Assembly: GCA_932294295.1 (NCBI GenBank)
Contig: OW028580.1
Coordinates: 27,164,896-27,228,895 of the forward strand
Direction of reading: 5' to 3'
DNA length: 64,000 nt
From: Alitta virens
Taxonomy: Eukaryota; Annelida; Polychaeta; Phyllodocida; Nereididae
Numbering within the stretch: the first letter of the stretch is position 1; each line of letters begins with the position of its first letter. Shown piece after piece: positions 42,562 to 53,300 of this stretch. A program made the position numbers and the translations under genes. The notes under the pieces are model-generated. The model searched no databases, was not told the DNA's origin, and saw only the letters and a list, made by a program, of their open reading frames with translations.

Positions 42562-45500
42562 ATGAGTCTTGTAAGTATCTAGTCAAGCTATGTAGCGTTC
42601 AACGGTTCATGGTGACTGGCACACAAATTTGTCTATCCCAGACTGTGACATTGTGAGGTTGTGTCAATTTGACACATGTTATGGGGTGAGGACGAAGAAT
42701 TAACTTGATTTCGTCCTCCGGTGATTTCGGCCTAAATTGATTTCGGCCGACCGTAATTTCGGCCGACCGTAATTTCGGGCTCCGAAATTAAGTACTTTCT
42801 TTATAGAACTGACTGTTATAGCACCGGACTGCACGTAATTTGATATTTTTTCACTCAGCCTTGCTCTCCCAGAAATAAGCACATAGCCCACAATAGAACC
42901 CGCTGGTGGCGCCACAGCTAGATGAGAATGGAACTAATTTCTTGCTAGCTCCATGTAATCATTTAAAATATCAATTCGGTCTAGTTTTAGGAAAAGTGGT
43001 CAAACAGAATTAACCTGGGACACTAAATGGGATTTGCAACATGATATTTTAATTTATTGATTACATGCAATTTACAGTATTTACACAGGTGCTTAGACCT
43101 TCGCACAATCTCTTAGGACCTGCATGGCTGTTTTCTCTCCGGCCGCATATTCTTCCCATGCGGTGAAAATCTTTGCTTGCAGTCGCTTCTGCGTGACATT
43201 CTGGTGGCGCTTCAATTTCCCATCCGACACCAAACACATCTGGATGGGAAGTAGGTTAGCCTCATCATTCAAAAGTTTCACCAGTAGGTAGAATGTTAGG
43301 TTGGGACGGCAGCGGGAATTCATCCGGTTGTGCCAACCTTCTGTATCATTATTTGTTCGGATGGGCAGTCCATACACGCTCCAATTCTGGGGGCCCCAAG
43401 TGCGGTGGTTCAGAAGTAATTCTTGAGCTGCTGCAGGGGCTGAGCTGTTGCTTCCTCTAAAACATAATATAGACAAATTTAGACATATATATAGACATAA
43501 TTATACAGTACTAATGTGGACTGAACTAAGCTATATCTAAAATAAATTACAAAATTGCAGTTGTCTACTAACCTGCCAACTTAATGTGCTGTTCGGGCAG
43601 GAAGCATAGGGCCATGACTTTTCTTAGATAGGTCTGCGTCCGGTCATCCTCAATGTAATTAGCCTGCAGTCCTAGGCAGATGATGTTACAGTAGACGGCC
43701 TGTGTGAAGTGGAAGGCACACCCCTTTATCATCACATCTGGGAGAACGTGCCTTATGCCCAGCCACATCGCCTCTTCGAAGTCGACTACGAACATTTCGG
43801 AAATGGAAGACTCGAAACGACAGAGTCGTTCACCGCAGCGTAATCTTGTTTCCGGTGGTGTGACATCAAGCGGAATGCCACCTGCTTCACCTGCTTCACA
43901 TTCTTGCCATACCTAACGAAGGTATGCAGAGATAACAGCTGCGAGAACGGCTTTCGGACAATCTGGAAGGTTGCATCCATGTACCAAGTTTTCGCCAAAG
44001 CAAGGGTGGCCAGCTGAGCGTCCGTAGCTAGGAGGATATATATAAATTGCAGTTATCAGAACATATAAATTGCAGTATAAATTGGTTTGTTAATCACAGA
44101 ACATATTTATCACAGAACATATAAATTGCAGTTACATTATGTGCTTAATTCTGGGAGTGCAAGGCTGAGTGAAAAAATATCAATTTACGTGCAGTCCAGA
44201 AGAACTAAAAAAGGAGGTGACAATGGTATATATTTTAGCAAGCACAGAACATTAACAGAACTTATTAATTCAGCCGAAATCAACAGGCCAAAATCACCGA
44301 CAGCCGAAATCAACAGGCCAAAATCACCGACGGCCGAAATCATTGTATACCTCTACACGCAAAAACGTCAACAACCTTAACGTCAACCCGAAAACGGCTA
44401 CACGAATGTAACCAATACGTCTACACCAATGTTCGGCGACATTACCCAAACGTCAACATGCTTTTTCGGTTCTTAACCATAAGGCATAACGTCTACAGTG
44501 CTTTTTCCTGTGATACCAAAACAGCTACATCCAAATTACCAAGACGTCTATATACCTAAATGTATACAGACCTTGTAAAATAACTGTTGTATTGATCTGC
44601 CCCTTGTTGTCATCATGGAAAGTGCAGACATTTTGGCGTATAAAAGTGTAGCCGTTGTGGTGTATGAACGTGTAGCCGTTTTGGACATAGAATTTATGGC
44701 TGAATTGGTTGAACATTCGAGAGCATCATATTGAATGCTCCATTTTGCGAGTAAACAAGTAAATGTCAGCAGGAGGTGAAGCCAAATGCTTTATGGCTTA
44801 TTATCCTCATGTAGCTGTTTTGGGCATCTTGTAGACATAGCTTGTAGCCGTTTTGACATAGCAATGTTGACGTTTTGGTCATCTGTTTATTGTAGCCGTT
44901 CTGGTTGTAGCCGATTTGGGAATACCACAAAATTGTGTAACCGTCTTTTGCGGTAGCCGTTTTCGCGTGTAGCCGTTTTGACTGGCATTCCTTATGATGA
45001 GTGTATTGAATTGACACTATGACAGTCTACCAAAATCAACTTACAAGTGAGACTTGGTATAGGTGGCCAGAGCATTTATTCATGTTGGTGCTGGCTTAAA
45101 GCAATTACTGGTTAATTACCGAACAGACTCAATTGCTAGGCTAAATAGAAATATGCAGACCAAAGTCATATTTTACGGGCCCCACTGGCCATGGATCCGC
45201 CAGTGCCAGTATCTATATGCAATGTTCACCTTGCCTCCATTATCATTTGTGTAGTGGGGGGATGAATGTTTGTATTTAATATTTTATATTATATAGGATA
45301 CAATTTATGCATTTCAGACTCCAGGTAGGCGAAGAACTAGACGCACTGGGCGTGGGGTCACAGGTAGGTCTGGGGCAAGCCGAAGGCAACCTCAGAGAAC
45401 ACTGTCCCGGGCATCCAGTGATTCGGTTGAAATTTTGGAGAACGATGAGCCACAAATTGTTGTAACACACGAGCAGGGACCTGGACGAGGTGTTTTGATA

Positions 45501-47266
45501 TTTTTTGTTTGATGTTTCTGGTACTGCCTCATAACTAGATAAGCCAGGTACATCAATCAATATTGGTCCTATTGGATAATTACAGAGCAAATTTCATAAA
45601 GTGTGCTCCAAACTATGAAAGTATGTTTCAATGTGACAGCCCAAGTCCAGTACAGAAGTGAAAGTACCTGGCTTCAATGTTTACAAATTGTACCAGACAT
45701 AAAGAATAAAAAAATCCAAAGAGGATCACTCTGTCAAATGTCCATTTACTGAATCATGATGCATAGTTTATTGGAGATTAGCTCAATATATACTAAATCA
45801 ATTACTGAAAGTATTATTACCTCAACAGCTCAATGAAGCATTGAAATTAAGATGTTTATTTCAATTTATTTTTGATAAGACACTAGCAATGACAATATTG
45901 TGTCAACTGTGAACAAAACCTGCAGTGGATGACAACTTGACATGCATAACGATAAAATAGGCTACATCGTGTATTTTCACCATCTTGTATGTAGGTCAGA
46001 TTATATGACATATATGATAATTTAGAATATTGTCTCTTTCAGAGGTTGGGGTGTGCATTGACTTGACAGAGGACGCAGATGATTCAATAGTGGATTTAAC
46101 AAACGTGGACACTCCCATCACTCTGCGTCGTGAACCAGTCAGTAACCCTTGGCAATCCCCTCGTCGGTCACCTCGGCGACCCGTACAACTTAGAGAAGAA
46201 ATATCTGATGACGATGAACTGCCTGATTTGCTGCCTTTTCTTGGTGGTTCAAAGTCCCCCAGGTATTTGACGTGATTCTTGGTTAATCAGATTGAAAATA
46301 TGAGCATTTTTTGATTCTCAGTTATCTGATTTGTAACCTCGAGAATTTTTCCAGGCAAGTTATGTGGATTTGCATCATAACTAAGATTTTCAATAGTAGT
46401 AAAATAATGAGAAGTTTTGTGTAGGTGTTATTGCATTATCAATTATTAATCAATAATTGATCACCACAGGTTTTGATTAATAGATTGCAAAATTAGGAAT
46501 CAACTGCTAGCTCTATTGTTTAGGAAATGGTTGTCGCCAGAATGTTATCTGTCACGTTCACGTCTGTTTCTACAATTAATGTACGAGCACCTACTGACAT
46601 AGGCACCCATTTCATCGTGATACACCAGAAATGAGAACCTACATTTTCATATTTTCAATTACAGCCGTCCAAAAGATCAAACTGGTGGACATTCAGCAGC
46701 ATCTGTTTTATCACCACCGACAAAATTTACCTGTCCCGTGTGCCTAGAAGATGATAAACAGGTGAAGGTTTATTCTCAAACTCCATTCTATACAAGGCTG
46801 ACATTAATTTTTGTGATTTGATGACATGTCATAATTTGCCAGTATGGTCATTCAATCAGATAAAAATAAAACTGTTTTATTAGTTGAAGCTAGCTATCTG
46901 CAACTAAAACATGCACATGTTCTAAAACCAAAAATGGTGCGTTGATTTATAAGTGCCAGTTTATTTGTATTAATTAGGGTTAACATATATGTAATCCAAG
47001 GAAGTGGATAAACTGTTTTACATGAAATTATGGGTTTTACCCTTTTTTACCTGCAACAAAAATAAAACATGACTTGTTGTGGTAAACCTTTTATGTATAT
47101 TTATTTTTTGTTGCAGATTCGTAGAACTGGAAGCAAATTGTTTTCAACAGTATGCGGTCATATATTTTGTGAAGAATGCATCCATAGTGTGATACAGATT
47201 CAACGGAGATGTCCCACATGTCGGAAATCGCTCAGTCACCGAAATGTACACCCAATATACTTGTAA
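42562..47266 (+). CDS. RNF4: RNF4-like SUMO-targeted E3 ubiquitin ligase, 5 exons
   Basis: Model of 215 residues. Exons: 42562-42570 (only M-S-L, then GTAAGT), 45318-45489, 46043-46262, 46665-46761, 47117-47266 (stop). Exons 2-5 are well supported; the 9-nt first exon is inferred because it gives the right phase and a good donor. Features in order: an Arg-rich basic segment; SUMO-interacting motifs V-E-I-L-E, V-C-I-D-L-T-E-D and S-I-V-D-L-T; an Arg/Pro/Ser linker; and a C-terminal RING finger (C-P-V-C-L, then C-G-H-I-F-C-x-x-C, then C-P-T-C-R) ending H-P-I-Y-L, the RNF4 hallmark. RNF4 binds poly-SUMO chains and ubiquitinates the carrier in the nucleus, in PML-body control and DNA repair. Human RNF4 is 190 residues. 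Intron 1 contains a MULE and a foldback element. Confidence 0.88.
42706..44347 (-). mobile_element. MULE (Mutator-like) DNA transposon, decayed, with iterated inverted repeats
   Basis: The minus strand encodes pieces of a MULE transposase: 43786-44030 (A-K-T-W-Y-M-D-A-T-F-Q-I, first catalytic Asp; Q-L-L-S-L-H), 43568-43795 (V-D-F-E-E-A-M, second Asp; G-C-A-F-H-F) and 43093-43476 (T-E-G-W-H-N-R-M). A frameshift lies near 43800; the gap at 43477-43567 can be an intron (GTTAGT to TTTAGAG). The ends carry inverted repeats made of TGATTTCGGCC-type units: four at 42706-42790 and four at 44270-44347 in inverse orientation. The coding frame is broken, so it is not autonomous now. It lies in intron 1 of RNF4. 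Confidence 0.85.
44365..44995. mobile_element. Foldback-type element with iterated ACGGCTACA motifs
   Basis: The left region (44365-44560) holds repeated ACGTCAAC, ACGTCTAC and AAAACGGCTACA units; the right region (44600-44995) holds the inverse TGTAGCCGTTTT at least seven times. The arms are many short motifs rather than one continuous match. No transposase found. It abuts the MULE and has the same type of architecture with a different unit. Confidence 0.7.
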
Positions 47267-47292
47267 AGAAAAGGCTGCAAACGTAGCTGGAC

Positions 47293-47298
47293 AATAAA
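47293..47298 (+). terminator. Candidate polyadenylation signal of RNF4
   Basis: AATAAA 27 bases after the stop; a second AATAAA near 47839 (GGAAATAAAG) would give a 3' UTR of about 600 bases. Either or both may be used. Confidence 0.5.
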
Positions 47299-48289
47299 AA
47301 AAACTGTGATGTATTGAAGCTGAAAGTACTTGAAGTGATATATTTGTGATGCGCTGGGTCAGTGTCGACATTGAAGAGTATATATATATGTATAATTATT
47401 ATGGCTTATAAAAGTGTTAAAAAAAAATTAAAAGCTTTGCGAGAAATGTGCAAAAAGATGATAGATGAACTTTCTCTGTTTTAGAGGAAATATAATAATA
47501 ATCCCAGAATAGCTTTTATATTTTAGTTCTGCAGCCGTCAATGTGTCAATGTTGCTGCGTTTTATTGAAAAATATGTGTTGCACCATTTTGTTGTAATAG
47601 TTCAAAATGATTACACCTACTGTTTAGGCTGAACAAAAAAAGTGTTTATAAAAAAAATGTATATAGAAAAATCTGTAACCTTTTGAATTTTAAAGACAAT
47701 ATAATTATGTAAATAATATTTAAGTAACATGCTTTATTTGATTGCCAAATATTCCATTCGCTACTGAAGTGTGAAAGAGGTTAGTGTGAAAGTGTTGTTG
47801 AATTGTAAAGGCTGAGAAACTGGATGTTTGTGATTGGAAATAAAGTTTTTGTTCAAACTGGATTTTACTTATCCATTTGGCTTTGCAAAATATGGCAAAT
47901 GTCGCATTGTGATGGGCTTAGATTTTATGCATATAACTGCAAGCACGGACATGTAAATAGAAATGTGCGACTTTCTCAGAATTGAGTTATTGATTATATT
48001 TTAATGGATGGCAGAGCAACCTACTTATTAGTGGCTTTTTAAAATTTCATTGCAAATTAAGGGGACATACTGAGCTATACTGATAGTACAGCTGAGAACC
48101 TGGAACATTTGGAGGAGCTAGTTTGAACATATGTAATGTAATTGGGTATCTGATGTCCTGAACGAGCTCAGGTGACATTACAATTTACACCTTGGCAGGT
48201 CTGTTCTAGCTAGAGCCTTTCTCAACTCCCTGAGGAGTGAACACCCAGTGTGCAGCTGTTACAGTGCTCCTTTGCCAGCACTCTACAAT
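47299..48289. other. 3' flank of RNF4, no further gene seen
   Basis: AT-rich sequence, probably 3' UTR up to about 47860. No recognisable repeats. Confidence 0.4.
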
Positions 48290-48456
48290 TGCCATCACTG
48301 CCTATAGCTATAGCTCAGTACCTGGGTGCAGCGGTTACAGGAGGGTTTGCCCAGTTCCCCCATGCCGCTGCTGGGTTTGAACCCATGACTTCCAGTCCAT
48401 GCGCATACGAGACCATCACCTTAATTATCCACCACTGGACCATGGCACCCACATAA
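48290..48456 (-). mobile_element. tRNA-derived SINE, family 3 (single copy in this window)
   Basis: On the minus strand: box A-like TGGTCCAGTGGTGGATAATT, an anticodon-arm-like region, and box B GGGTTCAAACCC, followed by a body rich in GGGGGAACTGGGC. Not related to families 1 and 2 beyond the tRNA boxes. The 3' end is not defined. Confidence 0.6.
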
Positions 48457-49443
48457 AAAACGACTGAATTTTGTCGTGGTACCTGAAATTCAAAGGGTAA
48501 CATGTACAAATGCAATCAATGAATTAAATTATAAAATGAGATTGGTGGCGCTGCTGTTGACGACGCCCTCTATGGATTAAATGTAGAAATGAGCACGTGC
48601 GCTGTTTTCAGGTTGCAAGAAGTTCTGCTTTTCAGACAACAGTTAAGTTTTGACCTATGAATTGACATTGATGCTTCAATGCTTCAAGGTATACCCTTTT
48701 GTACCCCCACCCCCTGGGGCAGGGGAGGATGGCCATTTTTGCATGCAGTCATACAAAATATATCGTATACTTTTTCATGTACTCTCGGACTCGGGAGTCG
48801 GGTTCAAAATTCAGTTACAATGACGTCAATGCATGAATAATACAAATTACATGGTTGGCACATGGTTATGTGAGTGTAATAAAAGAAGGTATGTATGAAA
48901 ATGTACATGTACATATATGGTCTCACAATGTAAGGTTCCATTGTGACTGAACCCAACCTTTCGGTGTCACGACAGTGTTATTGTTACATTGTTAAAAACA
49001 GCGCTCCGTCTACATCTATCCCAGATACTATCGCATTGCCTAGACATCGGCCCGATGTTGACGAAAATTACGAGCATTTAGGTGAATGAAACCCTATTGT
49101 AAGAAATGTACTAGTAAATCTCAGTCATTACGCGTGACCCTCGAACAGACCTTTCCGCAGGAGAGGGTCGTGGGGAATTCGGGGGAGCAAGGATCCTAGT
49201 GGCTAGTGGAGGAGCAAGGAATTTGACATGTAGAAAGATTATATTAATTATAGAATACAATACGTCCCGGTAATAAATATGAGGCTGCAATGGACAAATT
49301 AAAGAACTATTTTGTTCACCCCTAAATTAAAATTAACGGGCATAGTGACCCACTTCTGTTGCGTATATCGCCATGCTTTAACATTCATCAGACCCTCATC
49401 TACAACGCGGCCTTGTTTTGTAGGGGTGGGGCAAACTTCCTTC
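48457..49443. other. Intergenic, no gene seen
   Basis: No supported exon. Contains a CCCCCACCCCCTGGGGC-like patch near 48706-48722 and no other notable structure. Confidence 0.4.
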
Positions 49444-49446
49444 TAA

Positions 49447-50117
49447 AGGGGCGTCCACACTGTCACGAATACGACCTACGTATTACCACGTATGAAAATA
49501 TGTTTTTACTCTTGCTCATCCTTGGTCATACGTGATTCACTCGCCCAGCTTTTCAAGGATACTCATAAAATCTTTAGAACGCTCCTGGTAGTGCTTAATA
49601 ATCCGTGACCATACGTTGAGAGGGCAAAAAATGTTTAACATGTACGAGTAATATTTGTTTATATTAGTTACGTAACTTCGGGATTCACTCGGTTCTACGT
49701 ACGTTTTACCTACGTTTGTGGCCATACGTAGCCATACGTAGCCACTGTAGAAGGCTTGTAAAACACTCGGCGGATGTCCGTCGCCCGCCCATTGTCTTCC
49801 GTGACCATCCTTGCCCATCCTTGCCCATCTTTGCCCATCTTTGAACCACTAGCACTGGCGATCTAAGAGCGATCTAAAAGTACCTACGATTGCCTCACGT
49901 ATGCCTCGCATATGCTTGGCGACGGATGTCCAGCGAGGGTTTGACGGAGGTCCGGCGAGGGTTTGACGGACATCCGTCAAGCGATCTACAACTGCCCTAC
50001 GTACGCTCGTGAAAAGAATTTATATGTGATTAACAGAGCCACGAGTGAGCACGTATAACCCATTTTTGATGTACGTGGTCACTCGTAGGTCTTATCCGTG
50101 ACAGTGTGAACGCCCCT
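49447..50117. mobile_element. Harbinger-like MITE, copy 1
   Basis: A 671-bp element with terminal inverted repeats AGGGGCGTCCACACTGTCAC / GTGACAGTGTGAACGCCCCT (one mismatch in the first 20) and a 3-bp target duplication TAA at 49444-49446 and 50118-50120. A TWA target and no coding frame point to a non-autonomous PIF/Harbinger element. The interior is rich in CATACGTA and TACGTA motifs, many in inverted order. Related copy at 57254-57748. Confidence 0.9.
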
Positions 50118-50331
50118 TAAGAAGGCATGCCAGATCAGGTCATTGGGCTCATCCCAGATAACTTGTAGATCAGCTAGATGGATGTCGGCCGACATGGATC
50201 AATGTTGAAACGATGATGACCTGGTATTGCATGCTGTCTATGGACAAAAAGTTACTTGAATATCTCTGTTTAATCATATTGAGAGTGCTTTGTGCTGATC
50301 GATACATTTTCTGGTTTTAATTTTTGCAGAC

Positions 50332-53300
50332 ATGGATGTTTCAAGGGCAGGAAGATCTGTATTTTGTTCTCCAAGATTAAGGCAAGAAACTTGGTGGGAT
50401 GATACTATGGAGTCAAGGGCAAGATTTCAACAAGATCGCAAGGGTATATATTTATTTGAAACATGCATGGGAAATCTTATGTTTACCAATGTGTATAAAG
50501 AGATGATTTCTAGCTGCTCGACCTGACTGGTTTTAACGCTACCTATTTCAGATGTGCCAAGGAGAAATAAACCCGTGCATCCAGATTACAGCCACATTTT
50601 TGGCCCGTGCCATTCAAAGTCTGCAGAGTTTACGTCCCTCAAGGAATTTGACTCCTTTCCAGGTACCCAGAACTAATAGATTCAGATTCAGTTTCTTTAT
50701 ATTTTGCCAAAAAATATTTACTTTATTTTTATATTTTCATTTATAAACATTTGTTTCGCAAGGAGACCTCACAAAGATGAATATATTTTATCGCTAGCGT
50801 GAGGCCACCTGGAGAGATCCATTAATATAACATAGTGAACATTACATGAAACACAATATGGAAATTACTCACGTCAGTATTAGTTTCATCTACGTTACTC
50901 ATCTCAAGTTAAAGAATATATTGTTGAAAAATATTACGAAGAATATGTTGAAGAAGCAGTAGGACAAACATTTATACAAATATAGCAATTTTCAATACTG
51001 CAGTCTGCGGAATAAGATGCTACAGTGCTATTTTTCACATATATCTTAAATCCATCTAAACTATGTGTTTGTAATTTGTCTCTGTAAGTCATGGACATTT
51101 ATTAAGGGTTTTGATAAATCTATACTTATTACACTGTTTTGCAAATTCTTGTTTAATTAAGGGAAGTCGTAGTTGACCAGCTATTTTAGTTTCATAGTAA
51201 TGAGGATCATCTCTAACTAGCAGTAGCAAATCAAGAAAATACTGTGGCAAGGCATTGTTGAATCGTTTATGGCAGAATTTCCGGTCACCAGTCATACAGT
51301 GCACAGATACCATGGAATTTTAAAAGATTTAGTTGTTTAAATAAACCACTGGTATGACAATTATATTTACTGTTAGTAAGAGCTCTGACAGCTTTTTTTT
51401 GTAAAATGACATTGTCAACCCCAAAGAAGAGCTCCATAGTTTAAGTGTGATAACACAAGGGAATTGTATATATGTAACAAGGCACAGAGAGGCAACATAC
51501 GGTTTTTGACAACTTCTTTGTAATATCACAGTGAGCTTTCCAATTTAGATGTATATCTAACATTATGCCAAGGAAGTTAAATTCATTGACAAATTCGATA
51601 ACAGAGTCTTCTATTTTAATAGTAGGAATTTGAACTCTTCTTTGGGGTGCACGGAATTCATGGCTTTCGTTTTTCTTTTAAAGATAAATATTAATGAGTA
51701 CTTTTTTTACGTCCATTTCAGTGATGATTAATTCTACCATTTCTAACGCAGCCAATTCTGTTGAGTGAGCATGTCTAAATCCATATTGCCTTTTGTAAAA
51801 TAATTTCAGAGAACTAAGGTCCTCATTAAATTGATCATGAATAATGCGTTCAAAGACCTTTGATACACTGGGAAGCCGAGACACAGGTCTATAATTTTCG
51901 ATTTTTTTTGTACAATGGAATAAACTTGGCAATTTTCGATTTATCAGGGAAAATACCCGAAACAAAAGAATGATTTATCATGACCATAATTATGTCACAA
52001 ACTTCAATTTTCACTTGGTTGTTCTGGAAATTAATTCCATCTGGGGTTCTAATCATCTGTGCTAATTTAGTTCCTGCTTCAGCATAATATTCATTTAATG
52101 CATCAGCAATTTTCTGTTCGTTAGAGATATAATTATTGTCCCCCACAAAACATTTCGGAAATTCAGTTTTCTTATTTTGACCAATAATTGAGTTAATAAT
52201 GCCCCATGTCTTTTTGTTATATTTAGCATAATAAAGTTTTTTGGCAGAACAAATGCTTTTCCTTTGTATGCAATTATAAGTCTTTAAATTTGTTTTTATA
52301 TTACTATATTGAGGATCCTGAACATTCAAAGATTTCAATATGATATAAAGCTTGTCTTTATAGGCTATGGACCTGATAATACCATGCACTCGTCATCCAT
52401 TTTGACTTCCGGTGTTTATGTTTCTTAAATTTGAAATGTTTTGGTTGGAAGCAGTATGATATTGTATCGTTCACAATAGCACTAAATTTATTATAATTTT
52501 CATTAGGATTTGCCTTATTTCTGCAATAAAAATTGTCAATTATACATAATGCACACAACTTTTCTTTAAACTGTATCAGGGCATTGTCATAGTCTGGGGT
52601 AACAATGACAGTTTTTTGTAAATGATGGCAAAGGTTAAAATGATCTAAGATCATAAAATAAGGGCAATGATCAAATAAACAATTCAACGGTATGCCAGAT
52701 GTGCAATTAGTAGAGGCATTGCCTAATTTTATAAAAAAAAATTGTCTATTAATGTGCCATGTTTTTGGGTCAACCGGGTGGGAAAAGTAATTTTAGGAAC
52801 ATAGCAATTTGAGAAGCAAGATTCAAGATATTGATTAATATATATATTCTGTCTGAATTTCAAAAGATCAAGATTAAAGTCACCTGCAATTATAACCCAT
52901 GTTTTTCTGTCCAAATCTCTAAAGATCTGTTGCATATCATCAGTAAATGAAGTAATACTATATATATTAGAATTCAGAGGCCTATAAATATTTCCAACGA
53001 TAAGATTCTCTTTTGGGAAACCAGGTCTTTCACTACCCAGTTCTACTTCAATAAAAATACCATCCCAGGAGGTTGTATTCTCAAAGACATTGACCACTGT
53101 GTAACTTAAATGATCTAGCACATAAAATGCAACCCCACCACGTTCACTGCATGACCTGGGCCTCCAAACCAATTGGTAACCAGGTAACTGTAATAATGAA
53201 ATGTCACTGTTCTGATGTGACCAAGTTTCTTGCAAACAGATTACAGTTGGTGAACATCGTTACAAAGATTTTATGCAGATGATTCAACATAGCGCCAGAA

